39,689 nucleotides of DNA from Hyphomonadaceae bacterium UBA4763 (lineage in GTDB: Bacteria > Pseudomonadota > Alphaproteobacteria > Caulobacterales > Aquidulcibacteraceae): positions 1 to 39,689 of the forward strand of contig DHHV01000082.1 in NCBI GenBank assembly GCA_002403455.1. The letters are read 5' to 3'. The translations under genes were made by a program, and so were the position numbers. Positions 7,718 to 16,368 of this stretch are shown here, piece by piece. The notes under the pieces were generated by a model. That model worked only from the letters and a program-made list of their open reading frames with translations. It did not search any database and had not been told where the DNA came from. The number at the start of each line of letters is the position of its first letter. Within the stretch, counting starts at the first letter, position 1.

Positions 7718-8301
7718 TTCAGGCGCCAAACCGCCATGCCCGCGCCCTCCAGCAATGCCGCCGTCTCATAAAGCGGCAAACCGACCACGCCGGTAAACGA
7801 CCCGGACAAAGCAAGCACAAAGGCGCCGGCGCGCCCTTGCACGCCATAGCCGCCAGCTTTGCCGCGCCATTCCCCGCTCGCCGTATAGGCATCGATTTCC
7901 GGCGCGATCAGGCGTTTGAACCGCACGCGCGTCGCCGACAGACGCAGGGCGATCGTTCCATCGGAGCGGCCCAAGGCGACGGCCGTGAACACTTGATGGG
8001 CCCGCCCCGATAGAAGCTGCAGGCAATGCCGCACCTCGTCTTCTGTCTCGGCTTTCGGCAAAATCCGGCGGCCAACGCCGACCACGGTATCGGCCGCCAG
8101 CACCAGGGCGCCCGGATTTGCGTCGATACCGGCTGCGCATTTGGCGTGCGCCAGCCGCACCGACAAGGCGCGCGGCGTCTCGCCGTCAAGAGGGGCTTCA
8201 TCGATGTCGGTCGGGGCGATGCGATCGGGGCTGACGCCGATCGCCGCCAGCAACTCAACGCGCCGCGGCGAGGCGCTCGCAAGAACAAGCGGCGGCGGCA
8301 A
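7714..8301 (-). CDS. maf: Maf-family nucleoside triphosphate pyrophosphatase
   Basis: 195 residues, typical of Maf/YhdE/YceF proteins that hydrolyse non-canonical or pyrimidine NTPs to monophosphates. Family motifs: LVLASASPRRVELL at the N-terminus (substrate-binding SxSPRR), ALVLAADTVVGVG with the catalytic Asp near 71, KAETEDEVRHCLQLLSG, and GKAGGYGVQG. The start is a TTG at 8301, directly behind the infA stop (8305-8307); no ATG lies near the conserved N-terminus, so the rare start is well supported. The stop overlaps the start of the RNase E/G-like gene by ATGA. Confidence 0.95.
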   Translation of the reverse strand: MPPPLVLASASPRRVELLAAIGVSPDRIAPTDIDEAPLDGETPRALSVRLAHAKCAAGIDANPGALVLAADTVVGVGRRILPKAETEDEVRHCLQLLSGRAHQVFTAVALGRSDGTIALRLSATRVRFKRLIAPEIDAYTASGEWRGKAGGYGVQGRAGAFVLALSGSFTGVVGLPLYETAALLEGAGMAVWRLK

Positions 8302-8304
8302 ATT

Positions 8305-8523
8305 CTATTTGAACCGATAGGTAATGCGACCTTTGGTCAAGTCGTAAGGGGTCATCTCGACCAGTACCTTGTCGCCTTGTCCAACGCGAATACGATTTTT
8401 GCGCATTTTGCCGGCCGTGTGCGCGATGATCTCGTGATCATTTTCCAAACGCACCCGAAAATTGGCATTGGGCAATAATTCAACAACCGTTCCGGCGAAT
8501 TCCAGTAATTCTTCTTTCGACAT
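8305..8523 (-). CDS. infA: Translation initiation factor IF-1
   Basis: 72 residues, exactly the expected length, forming a single S1/OB fold (MSKEELLEFAGTVVELLPNA at the start and VEMTPYDLTKGRITYRFK at the end). IF-1 binds the 30S A site with IF-2 and IF-3 during initiation. ATG at 8523 is preceded by GAGGGG. A strong hairpin with a short T-run lies only 14 bases upstream (see 8538-8563), which separates infA from the phosphatase gene. Confidence 0.98.
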   Translation of the reverse strand: MSKEELLEFAGTVVELLPNANFRVRLENDHEIIAHTAGKMRKNRIRVGQGDKVLVEMTPYDLTKGRITYRFK

Positions 8524-8537
8524 GCACCCCTCAAAAC

Positions 8538-8563
8538 AGGCCGTTCTGCGGTGCAGACGGCCT
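8538..8563 (-). terminator. Hairpin in the infA leader, terminator or attenuator
   Basis: On the minus strand AGGCCGT and GCAG pair with CTGC and ACGGCCT around a 3 nt loop, with one unpaired base. This gives an 11 bp GC-rich stem followed by TGTTTTG and then the infA ribosome site GAGGGG. It looks like a rho-independent terminator with a short T-run, or a 5'-UTR structure controlling infA. Confidence 0.55.
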
Positions 8564-8602
8564 TGATCGCTCTTGGAAAGCGGGCCTTCTAATCTGATTT
8601 GC

Positions 8603-9052
8603 TTAAAAGGTCGAGAGCATGGCGAAACGCTTGGCGATACGTTGGTCAAGTTGATCGCGAACGGCGCGATATTCCTCCAACCTTTGCGCGCGGGCGCCTT
8701 CGCTCAAAGTTGGATCAAAGGTCGGCCAATATTCGATGCCGACGTCAAATAATCGCGTGAGTTCGACGGCGCGGTGATGGGCTTCCGGCGTCAACGACAC
8801 CACGAGGTCGAAATTCATATCGTCCAGCGCGTCAAAGCCCTTGGGCCGGTGGCGCGACAGATCCACGCCAAGCTCGTCCAGCGCCTCAACGGCCAAGGGG
8901 TCCACGGCTGATCCCGGCCGCACCCCGACCGAATCGGCATAAACCCGCTTGGCAAAGCGCCGCTTGAACAGCCCTTCCGCCATCGGCGAGCGTACGCAAT
9001 TGAGGTTGCACGCAAACAGCACCGCTTGGATCGGGCGTACGTGCAAGGTCAT
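8603..9052 (-). CDS. Low-molecular-weight protein-tyrosine phosphatase / arsenate reductase-like protein
   Basis: 149 residues with the LMW-PTP P-loop CNLNCVRS (C-x5-R; nucleophile Cys15, Arg21) followed by PMAEG, and WPTFDP near the C-terminal half, which supplies the likely general-acid Asp. This fold covers both protein-tyrosine phosphatases and thioredoxin-linked arsenate reductases. The extra cysteine inside the loop (Cys19) is not the redox pair of ArsC, so phosphatase activity is the better guess. The ATG at 9052 lies one base after the UPF0262 stop, so the two are translated together. Its substrate is unknown; the position between UPF0262 and infA is shared by many alphaproteobacteria. 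Confidence 0.85.
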   Translation of the reverse strand: MTLHVRPIQAVLFACNLNCVRSPMAEGLFKRRFAKRVYADSVGVRPGSAVDPLAVEALDELGVDLSRHRPKGFDALDDMNFDLVVSLTPEAHHRAVELTRLFDVGIEYWPTFDPTLSEGARAQRLEEYRAVRDQLDQRIAKRFAMLSTF

Positions 9053-9053
9053 T

Positions 9054-9539
9054 TTACAATCTGCCGTGCAACGCGCAGATCAGCGTAAACAGACGCCGCG
9101 CCGTGTCGAAATCGACCCGCACTTTCCCTTCCAGCCGCGCCATCAAGATGTCCGAAGCGTCATTGTGGACGCCGCGCCGCGCCATATCCAGCGTCTCGAT
9201 CTGCGAGGGCGTCGACTGGCGTATTGCCGCATAATAAGAATCGCAGATCATGAAATAGTCTTTGATAACGCGCCGCAGCGGCGTCAAAGACAAGACAAAG
9301 GTCCGTAGCGGCGCCTCTTCCAAGGTCCGAACGTCGAACACCAGTCGTTGTTCAACGACCGATAAGAAAAGCTTATAAGGTCCTGGAGCGTCCGCGAGCG
9401 CAAAAAAATTCCGCTCCAACAGATCAAAGATCGCCACGTCGCGGTCATGCTCGGCCTCTGGCGCCGCCGCAGCTAGGGATTGCGGGTCAAGCTCGATGCG
9501 CGCCAGGCGCGGCTGGGGGTCAGCGCCGGGATCGGTCAT
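9054..9539 (-). CDS. UPF0262 family protein
   Basis: 161 residues matching the alphaproteobacterial UPF0262 family: ELDPQSLAAA, HDRDVAIFDLLERNFF, PYKLFLSVVEQRLVFDV, FVLSLTPLRRVIKDYFMICDS, and the C-terminal RRGVHNDASDIL with LFTLICALHGR. Function is unknown. The start at 9539 lies inside the end of hisD (20 bp overlap), and the stop is one base from the phosphatase start, so it is a coupled middle gene of the cluster. I see no signal peptide, membrane helix or catalytic motif. Confidence 0.93.
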   Translation of the reverse strand: MTDPGADPQPRLARIELDPQSLAAAAPEAEHDRDVAIFDLLERNFFALADAPGPYKLFLSVVEQRLVFDVRTLEEAPLRTFVLSLTPLRRVIKDYFMICDSYYAAIRQSTPSQIETLDMARRGVHNDASDILMARLEGKVRVDFDTARRLFTLICALHGRL

Positions 9540-10824
9540 CGCGGATCTCGACCGACAAGGCATGGGCCGGCAGCCCTTCGGCATGGGCAAGCCGGGCGGC
9601 GGCGTCGCGCAAATGCGCAAAGCCTTGCGCGGAAATCTTCTGCACCGACATCCGCTTGAGGAAATCCACCGCGCCGAGCCCCGAGGAAAACCGCGCCGCC
9701 CGGCCCGTCGGCAGCACGTGATTGGAGCCGGTGACGTAATCGCCCAAGGCTTCCGGCGCAAAAGGCCCGATAAACAGCGCGCCGGCATGGCGAATATTGC
9801 GCGCGATCGCCTCGGCGTCGGCAGCGGCGATCTCGACATGCTCCGCGGCGATCCGATTGGCGAGCCGCGCGCCCTCGCCGGCCAAATCCGCCACAAGGAT
9901 CATCGCCCCATGCTGTTCCCACGCCGCCCGCGCGGTTTTGCCCGTGGCAAGGCCGTCCAAGATCGCCTCAATGGCCGCGCCGACCGCCGCGATAAACGCC
10001 GCATCATCGCTGATCAGCACGGCTTGGCTGTCCGGGCCATGCTCGGTCTGCGACAACAAATCGGCGGCGATCCAGCGCGGGTCGTTAGACGCATCCGCGA
10101 TCACCAAGATCTCCGACGGGCCGGCGATCGCATCGATCCCGACATCGCCGAACACTTGGCGCTTGGCTTCCGCCACATACGCATTGCCCGGCCCGACGAT
10201 CTTGTCGACCGCAGCGATCACCTCGCCGCCATAAGCCAGTGCGCCAATCGCTTGCGCGCCGCCCACCCGGTAGATCTCGGCGATCCCCAGCATTTTCGCC
10301 GCTGCAAACACCAATGGGTTCATCACCCCGTCCATGGTCGGCGTCACCAACGCCAGCCGCTCCACCCCCGCCACTTGCGCCGGAATGGCGTTCATCAACA
10401 ACGAACTGGGATAAGCCGCCCGCCCGCCCGGCACATACAGACCAACCGAATCGAGCGCCGTCCAGCGCCAGCCCAGCTCCGTCCCAAACCCGTCGTGATA
10501 GGCAAAATCGCTCGGCATCATCCGTTGATGATGGGCCCGAATGCGGTCCGCCGCAAAGCCCAACGCCGCCACATCCGCCCGATCGGCTTGCGCTGCGATC
10601 GCATCGCGTTCATCCGGCCACACGCGCAAGCGCTCGGTCGTTGCCGGCCATCGGTCATGCGCATTGGTCATCTGCGCGAGACAGCCAGCCTGATCGGCCC
10701 GCACGTTGCGCAAAATATCGGCGACCTGCTGGCGCAGATCCACCTCGTCGCCGCGTTTGCTCAAGATGCGGGATTGAAACGCGACTTCAAAATCGGGATT
10801 GGCAGTGGAAAGCCGAACGGCCAT
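9520..10824 (-). CDS. hisD: Histidinol dehydrogenase
   Basis: 434 residues, the usual length. The enzyme carries out the last two oxidations of histidine biosynthesis, L-histidinol to L-histidine, with NAD and Zn. Family motifs: GLYVPGGRAAYPSSLLMNAI, GGAQAIGALAYG, KIVGPGNAYVAEAKR, DAIAGPSEILVIAD, LSQTEHGPDSQAVL, AAEHVEI with the catalytic Glu-His pair, and YVTGSNHVLPTG. The start is the ATG at 10824 (MAVRLST); an upstream in-frame ATG at 10908 would add 28 residues without homology. The ribosome site is weak (GAAGAAAA). It leads the minus-strand cluster, with UPF0262 overlapping its 3' end. Confidence 0.97.
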   Translation of the reverse strand: MAVRLSTANPDFEVAFQSRILSKRGDEVDLRQQVADILRNVRADQAGCLAQMTNAHDRWPATTERLRVWPDERDAIAAQADRADVAALGFAADRIRAHHQRMMPSDFAYHDGFGTELGWRWTALDSVGLYVPGGRAAYPSSLLMNAIPAQVAGVERLALVTPTMDGVMNPLVFAAAKMLGIAEIYRVGGAQAIGALAYGGEVIAAVDKIVGPGNAYVAEAKRQVFGDVGIDAIAGPSEILVIADASNDPRWIAADLLSQTEHGPDSQAVLISDDAAFIAAVGAAIEAILDGLATGKTARAAWEQHGAMILVADLAGEGARLANRIAAEHVEIAAADAEAIARNIRHAGALFIGPFAPEALGDYVTGSNHVLPTGRAARFSSGLGAVDFLKRMSVQKISAQGFAHLRDAAARLAHAEGLPAHALSVEIRDDRSRR

Positions 10825-10892
10825 GGCAGTTTTCTTCAACAAAATCACAGCTATCTGCGCTTGCGAGCCGCCCCGCGACACAACACAAATCA

Positions 10893-10914
10893 CCTTGATT
10901 GCTATCAACCAAGG
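10893..10914. promoter_or_regulatory. Imperfect dyad upstream of hisD
   Basis: A 22 bp near-palindrome beginning CCTTGATTGC and ending CAACCAAGG has arms that pair at 9 of 11 positions plus one wobble. It lies about 70 bp before the hisD start in the hisD-putA gap (10825-11002) and could be an operator; no regulator can be named. Confidence 0.3.
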
Positions 10915-11002
10915 CTCACCTGCGCTAGGGGAGCGAACGCCCCAAAATGTGCAGAGCGCTGATCGGCGGGCGCTTCTCCCGAGCGCAGCAAAGGTCTCAA
11001 TT

Positions 11003-14000
11003 TCAACTCAGATTGATCAGCTCCGGATCGCCGCCCTGCGCGGCGATATTGACCGACACCACCCGCTCAGTCGCAAAGCGCGCGAGATAAAGCGGCCCGC
11101 CGGCTTTCGGCCCGGTGCCCGACAGCCCTTCGCCGCCAAAGGGTTGCACCCCGACCACCGCGCCGATCATGCTGCGATTGACATAACAATTGCCGGCGGG
11201 GGCCGCCTTGCGCACCTCGGCGACGAATTCCTCCAGCCGCGTATGCACGCCTAACGTCAACCCATAGCCTTTCGCCGCCAGCTCGCCGCCAATGGCGATG
11301 ATCTGCGCCGGATCATAGCGCACCACATGCAAAATCGGCCCGAACACTTCACGCTCGAGCAAATCAAGGCTGGGGATTTCAATCAATGTCGGCCCAAAGA
11401 AATGCCCGCTTTCGCCAGCCGCACCTGGATCGCGCTGGGCGATTACTTTCGCCCCCTTCGCCGTCATCGCGGCGAGATGGCGTTCGAGCCCAGCGCGCGC
11501 CTGCGCATCGATAATCGGCCCCACATCGGTCGTCAGCGCCAAGGGATCGCCAAGGGTCAGCTCCTCCATTGCGCCTGACAGCCCCTTGATCAGCCCATCG
11601 GCGACCTCGCGCGGCGCAAACAGCACCCGTAGCGCCGAGCAACGCTGTCCGGCCGACCCGAAGGCCGATAAAATGGCGTCATCGATCACCTGCTCGCGCA
11701 AGGCCGAGGTGTCGACAAACATGCCGTTAAGGCCGCCGGTTTCGGCGATCAGCGGTGCGATCGGCCCCTCTCGCGCGGCGAGCGAACGATTGATGGCGCG
11801 CGCTACTTCGCTCGACCCGGTAAACGCAACGCCCGCCGCGCGCGGATGGCGCGTCAGCGCCGCCCCGATCGTCTCGCCCCGTCCGGGCAACAGCGCCAGC
11901 GCCTCGGCCGGCAAGCCGGCCCGCAAGAACAAGCGGACGGCCTCCGCCGCGATCAGCGGGGTTTGCTCCGCCGGCTTGGCGATGACGCAATTGCCCGCCG
12001 CCAGGGCCGCCGCGATTTGCCCCGTAAAGATCGCCAGCGGGAAGTTCCACGGACTGATGCAAACAAACACCCCCCGCCCATGCAGCGACAGATGGTTGGT
12101 CTCGCCCGCCGGTCCGGGCAGACGCACCGGCGCGCCAAATTGCCGCTCGGCCTCGCTGGCGTAATAGCGGCAGAAATCCACCGCCTCGCGCACCTCATCG
12201 ACGCCGTCTTGCAGCGTTTTGCCGGCCTCGCGTCCCATCAGGACGATAAGCCGCGCCATGTCCGCTTCGAGCGCGTCGGCCATCGCCCGCAAATGCTTGG
12301 CCCGGACCGCCGCGCCGAGCCCATCCCAGGTCGGTTGATAGGCCGCCCCAACCGCAAAAGCGCGCTCGATATCCTCTCCTTCCGCCTCGGCGACGCTGCC
12401 CAAAATCTGATGGACATTGGCGGGGTTCAGCACGGGCGCGGCTTTGCGGCCGCCGATCGCCTGGCCGGCGATGATCGGGCTCGCCTCGATCGCCGGCATG
12501 GGCGCCGCAATCGCCGCTTGCAACTTTTGCACATCCGGCGCGTGCGACAGGTCCAAGCCGGCCGAATTGCGCCGGGTCGCGCCATAAAGCGCTGGCGGGG
12601 CGGCGATCCGCGGATGGCGCAGGGGGCCAGCCTCCAGGACCGCGATTGGGTCGCGGACGACCTCATCCACCGGGACCGCTTCATCCAAAAACGCATGCAC
12701 AAACGAGGTGTTCGCGCCGTTTTCCAACAAGCGCCGCACCAAATAGGGCAGCAAATCCTCATGCGCGCCGACCGGCGCATAGACCCGCAGCCGCGGCCGG
12801 CCGATTTTACCAGCGGCTTCATACAGCGCTTCGCCCATGCCATGCAGGCGCTGGAACTCGTAATCCGGATTGCCGGCCGCTTTGGCCATCACCTTGATCG
12901 CCGCCAGGCTATGGGCGTTGTGGGTCGCAAATTGCGGATACAACCGCGCCGACGCGGCAAAGAGCCGTCGCGCGCAGGCAAGATAAGAAAGATCGGTCGC
13001 CGCTTTCGTCGTGAACACCGGAAAATCAGGCCGCCCGGCGCTTTGCGCGCGCTTGATCTCGCTGTCCCAATAGGCGCCCTTGACCAGCCGCACCATGAAG
13101 CGCCGCCCGGTTTCAATCGCCAGCGCATCGATCCGGTCAATGACGCTGAGGGCGCGCTTTTGATAGGCCTGGACCGCAAGCCCCAGGCCCGTCCAATCGG
13201 CGAGCTCGCGCTCGCGCGTCAGCTTTGCGAACAGATCGAGCGACAGCTCGAGCCGATCGGCTTCCTCTGCATCCAGAGTGAAATGGATATTGCGCTTGGC
13301 GGCCAAGGCCGCCAACGCGGCGATTTTGGGATAAAGCTCGGCCAGCGCCCGACCCCGCTGGCGCTCCTCATATCGTGGATGCAACGCCGACAATTTCACC
13401 GAAATGCCGGAGGCTTCATCGGGGCCGCGGCCTTCGGACGCCGCGCCGACTTCCTCGATTGCCCGCGCATAGGCCTCGTAATAGCGGTCGGCGTCGGCGG
13501 CCGTGCGCGCGCCTTCGCCCAGCATGTCAAAGGAATAATTATCCGCCAGCCCTTGTTTGACAAAGCCGCGGCCGCGTCGCAACGCGCCATCGATCGTGCG
13601 GCCGAGCACGAATTGCCCGCCCATGATGCGCATGGCCTGCATCATTGCCGCGCGCACGACCGGCTCGCCGAGCCGCGCCACCAGCCGGCGCATGAACACG
13701 CCCGGATTGTCGCGAATATCCGGCCCCAAGGCGACATAGCGACCCGTCAACATCATGCCCCAGGTCGAGACATTGACGAACAGATTGTCCGATTGGCCGC
13801 GATGGGCCGCCCAATCGCCCGTGCGGATTTTCTCGGCGATCAATTTGTCGGCGGTTTCCTGATCCGGAATGCGCAGCAGCGCTTCGGCGAGGCACATCAG
13901 CGCCAGCCCCTCGGAATTGCCGAGGCTGAACTCTTCCAAAAAGCTTTCGACGACCCCCCGCCGGCGGTCGAGCGCGCGGGCATGGCGCACCAAATCGCGC

Positions 14001-14137
14001 GCTTCGCTGAGCGCGCTGGCGCGTTCTTCGGCCGATAGCGGGCTGCGCGCCAAGAGGCGGTTAACGAGGCTCGCCTCATCGGCATATTTCAGGTCAGCCA
14101 TCGCGGGAGCGGTGGAAAGCGTGCTTTGATCGGCCAT
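11003..14137 (-). CDS. putA: Bifunctional proline dehydrogenase / L-glutamate gamma-semialdehyde dehydrogenase
   Basis: 1044 residues. The N-terminal helical region (to about 150) leads into the FAD-dependent proline dehydrogenase barrel (about 170-460), with SVKLSALHPRYE, FTLDAEEADRLELSLDL, RRFMVRLVKGAYWDSEIK and YPQFATHNAHS. The aldehyde dehydrogenase domain (about 530-1000) has FVCISPWNFPLAIFTGQI, IAETGGLNGM and SAGQRCSALRVL with the catalytic Cys near 832. Together they convert proline to glutamate with channelled pyrroline-5-carboxylate. The length, and the absence of a ribbon-helix-helix domain at the N-terminus, indicate a short type A PutA that is not its own repressor. ATG at 14137 has no clear ribosome site; ATG at 14101 is an alternative. 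It lies 62 bp after phhA on the same strand. Confidence 0.96.
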   Translation of the reverse strand: MADQSTLSTAPAMADLKYADEASLVNRLLARSPLSAEERASALSEARDLVRHARALDRRRGVVESFLEEFSLGNSEGLALMCLAEALLRIPDQETADKLIAEKIRTGDWAAHRGQSDNLFVNVSTWGMMLTGRYVALGPDIRDNPGVFMRRLVARLGEPVVRAAMMQAMRIMGGQFVLGRTIDGALRRGRGFVKQGLADNYSFDMLGEGARTAADADRYYEAYARAIEEVGAASEGRGPDEASGISVKLSALHPRYEERQRGRALAELYPKIAALAALAAKRNIHFTLDAEEADRLELSLDLFAKLTRERELADWTGLGLAVQAYQKRALSVIDRIDALAIETGRRFMVRLVKGAYWDSEIKRAQSAGRPDFPVFTTKAATDLSYLACARRLFAASARLYPQFATHNAHSLAAIKVMAKAAGNPDYEFQRLHGMGEALYEAAGKIGRPRLRVYAPVGAHEDLLPYLVRRLLENGANTSFVHAFLDEAVPVDEVVRDPIAVLEAGPLRHPRIAAPPALYGATRRNSAGLDLSHAPDVQKLQAAIAAPMPAIEASPIIAGQAIGGRKAAPVLNPANVHQILGSVAEAEGEDIERAFAVGAAYQPTWDGLGAAVRAKHLRAMADALEADMARLIVLMGREAGKTLQDGVDEVREAVDFCRYYASEAERQFGAPVRLPGPAGETNHLSLHGRGVFVCISPWNFPLAIFTGQIAAALAAGNCVIAKPAEQTPLIAAEAVRLFLRAGLPAEALALLPGRGETIGAALTRHPRAAGVAFTGSSEVARAINRSLAAREGPIAPLIAETGGLNGMFVDTSALREQVIDDAILSAFGSAGQRCSALRVLFAPREVADGLIKGLSGAMEELTLGDPLALTTDVGPIIDAQARAGLERHLAAMTAKGAKVIAQRDPGAAGESGHFFGPTLIEIPSLDLLEREVFGPILHVVRYDPAQIIAIGGELAAKGYGLTLGVHTRLEEFVAEVRKAAPAGNCYVNRSMIGAVVGVQPFGGEGLSGTGPKAGGPLYLARFATERVVSVNIAAQGGDPELINLS

Positions 14138-14199
14138 GGCGCGTCTTTATCAATTGTGACGATCGAAAACTGCGGTTGCGGGAAAGATAGCGCGCCGGC

Positions 14200-15078
14200 C
14201 TAATCCGCCAAAGCCATCCGCCCGCCGGCTTTCGCATAGGCTTGGCTGCCCGCATTATAGATGTGATCTGCGGCGGTGAGGTCCTCGGGGCGGTGCTGAA
14301 AGGCTTTTGGGAGGCGCTCATACAGGGCTTTGAAATCTTGCAACGTCGCGTCAAATAATTCCTGAAACGAATCAATCACAAAATAGGTTTGCTGAAAATC
14401 ATCGATCCGGTAATCGGTCCGCATGACCCGCTCGAGATCAAAATGCACGCGATTGGGTGAGGGATCGTCCAAGGCAAATTTCGATTCTGCTTGCGACGAC
14501 ACAATGCCCGCCCCGTAAATTCGAAGGCCCTCTGGGGTGCGGATCAGCCCAAACTCGACCGTGTACCAATAAAGGGCCGCCAAGTTCTTTAACCGGTCAA
14601 AGCCCAAAGACCGCAATCCACCCGCGCCATAGGCTTGCATGTAATCGGCAAAGACCGGATCGGCGAGCAACGGCACGTGCCCAAACACATCATGAAAGAC
14701 ATCCGGCTCTTGAATATAATCCAGTTGAGCGCGCGCGCGAATAAAATTGCCAGCCGGAAAGCGTTTATTGGCCAAATGCTCAAAGAAAATGGCGTCGGGA
14801 ACCAGACAAGGCACCGCCACAATGGTCCAACCCGTCGCCCGATGTAAATCTTCATTCAACCGATCAAAATCGGGAATGCCGCCGCGATCCAAATTCAACC
14901 GCTGAAGGCCCCGCAAGAATTCCGGCGCCGCCCGACCCGGCAACAACGCCGTTTGCCTCGCATAGAGGATGTTCCACGTCTCGTGTTCTTCGGGGGTGTA
15001 ATGCGCCCAATTCTGATCGATCGTGAAATCATCGCGCGCGCCGATCGTGCGCGGATCCATTATCTCGGCGGCGGCCAT
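14200..15078 (-). CDS. phhA: Phenylalanine 4-monooxygenase
   Basis: 292 residues, the size of the single-domain bacterial phenylalanine hydroxylase without an ACT domain. The non-heme iron triad is visible: His129 and His134 in PDVFHDVFGHVPLL and Glu175 in WYTVEFGLI. It hydroxylates phenylalanine to tyrosine with tetrahydropterin and oxygen in the cytoplasm. ATG at 15078 follows a strong AGGAGAG. It is transcribed away from hppD-hmgA, sharing a 204 bp divergent region, so the three genes cover most of the Phe/Tyr to homogentisate to maleylacetoacetate route. The aminotransferase, isomerase and fumarylacetoacetase are not in the window. putA follows after 62 bp and may be co-transcribed. Confidence 0.97.
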   Translation of the reverse strand: MAAAEIMDPRTIGARDDFTIDQNWAHYTPEEHETWNILYARQTALLPGRAAPEFLRGLQRLNLDRGGIPDFDRLNEDLHRATGWTIVAVPCLVPDAIFFEHLANKRFPAGNFIRARAQLDYIQEPDVFHDVFGHVPLLADPVFADYMQAYGAGGLRSLGFDRLKNLAALYWYTVEFGLIRTPEGLRIYGAGIVSSQAESKFALDDPSPNRVHFDLERVMRTDYRIDDFQQTYFVIDSFQELFDATLQDFKALYERLPKAFQHRPEDLTAADHIYNAGSQAYAKAGGRMALAD

Positions 15079-15282
15079 CTAGGCTCTCCTGGTTCGACAG
15101 CGATGTTTAGCGCGTTGCGGTGGCTTCGTCGCCTCAAACTTTCTGCGAATTCGGACGATCGCGCAAGCTTTGTTCATTTGACGCGCCGCTCGCTTGGAAA
15201 TGCGCCTCCGCTATGCGATAAGTCGGGGAAATTTCGCCCCAAATTTTTGTAAATTCCAAGCCAAACAAGGAAAGATCCGTTC
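15079..15282. promoter_or_regulatory. Divergent control region of phhA and hppD
   Basis: This 204 bp gap must hold promoters for both directions. Near hppD, two AAATTT blocks (15229-15234 and 15241-15246) flank CGCCCC, with GGGG just before the first. This is a symmetric arrangement that could bind an Lrp/AsnC-type regulator. AAGGAAAG precedes the hppD start. I cannot assign -35/-10 boxes with confidence. Confidence 0.35.
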
Positions 15283-16368
15283 ATGGCCCGCAAACATCTG
15301 ATTTCCGACGCCAATCCGATGGGAACGGACGGCTTTGAATTTGTTGAATTCGCCTCCAGCGAACCGCAGGCGATGACGGCCTTGTTCGAGCAATTAGGCT
15401 TTACCGCGATCGCTCGGCATCGCTCGAAAAATGTGATGTTGTTCCGCCAAGGCGACATCAATTTCATCTTGAACGCCGAACCGTCGGGCCAGGCGGCGCG
15501 TTTTCGCCAAGTGCATGGTCCCTCGGCCAATGCGATGGCGTTTCGGGTTGGCGATGCGCGGGCCGCTTACGAGCGGGCGCTCGATCGTGGCGCAGAGCCG
15601 GCGCCCGTCGCCGCCAATCCGATGGAATTGCACATTCCGGCCATTAAAGGGATCGGCGACAGCGCCTTGTTCCTGGTCGATCGCTGGGGCGAGGACGGCG
15701 ATATCTATGACGTTGATTTTGAATATTTCCCGGGCGTTGACCGGCGACCAAAAGGCGTAGGGCTGGAGACGCTCGATCACCTCACGCACAATGTTTACAC
15801 GGGTCGGATGAGCGTTTGGGCCGATTTTTATTCGCGCCTGTTTAATTTCCGCGAGATCCGTTATTTCGACATCGAGGGCCGCCATACCGGGCTGTTGTCA
15901 AAAGCCATGACCGGTCCATGCGGTAAATTGCGCATCCCGATCAATGAAAGCCAAGACGAAAAAAGCCAAATCGCCGAATATTTGCGCGATTATCGCGGCG
16001 AAGGCATTCAGCATATTGCACTGTCGACCGCGGATATTTTCCGCTCGGTCGAGGATTTACGCGGTCGCGGCGTGCAATTCTTGAAGGCGCCGCCCGAGAC
16101 CTATTATGAACTGCTGGAGACCCGCGTGCCGGGCCATGGCGAAGATGTGGCTCGCTTGCGGAGCAACGCCATTCTGCTTGACGGGGCGGCGCCGCGCATC
16201 CTGTTGCAAATCTTTACCGAGCCGTGCATCGGCCCGATCTTCTTCGAAATCATCCAACGCAAAGGCGATGACGGCTTTGGCGAAGGCAATTTCCGCGCTT
16301 TGTTCGAAGCGATGGAGCAAGATCAAATCCGTCGCGGCACCTTGAAAGTGGCGGAAACTGCCGAATGA
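15283..16368 (+). CDS. hppD: 4-hydroxyphenylpyruvate dioxygenase
   Basis: 361 residues with two vicinal-oxygen-chelate domains. Iron ligands are visible as His166 (LDHLTHNV), His244 (GIQHIALST) and Glu322 (FFEIIQRKGDDGFGEGNFRAL). The C-terminal KGDDGFGEGNF segment is typical of HPPD and separates it from hydroxymandelate synthase and glyoxalases. It converts 4-hydroxyphenylpyruvate to homogentisate with loss of CO2. ATG at 15283 follows AAGGAAAG. The stop overlaps the start of the homogentisate dioxygenase gene by ATGA, so substrate and product enzymes are translated together. Confidence 0.97.
   Translation: MARKHLISDANPMGTDGFEFVEFASSEPQAMTALFEQLGFTAIARHRSKNVMLFRQGDINFILNAEPSGQAARFRQVHGPSANAMAFRVGDARAAYERALDRGAEPAPVAANPMELHIPAIKGIGDSALFLVDRWGEDGDIYDVDFEYFPGVDRRPKGVGLETLDHLTHNVYTGRMSVWADFYSRLFNFREIRYFDIEGRHTGLLSKAMTGPCGKLRIPINESQDEKSQIAEYLRDYRGEGIQHIALSTADIFRSVEDLRGRGVQFLKAPPETYYELLETRVPGHGEDVARLRSNAILLDGAAPRILLQIFTEPCIGPIFFEIIQRKGDDGFGEGNFRALFEAMEQDQIRRGTLKVAETAE

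Noticed and set aside
9496..10962. Plus-strand open frame antisense to hisD
   Set aside because: hisD is unambiguous; the antisense product is Arg/His-rich and has no ribosome site or family resemblance.
11846..14038. Very long open frame antisense to putA (plus strand)
   Set aside because: It is rich in Arg, Gln and His with no domain pattern, and mirrors the codon bias of putA; a GC-rich antisense shadow.
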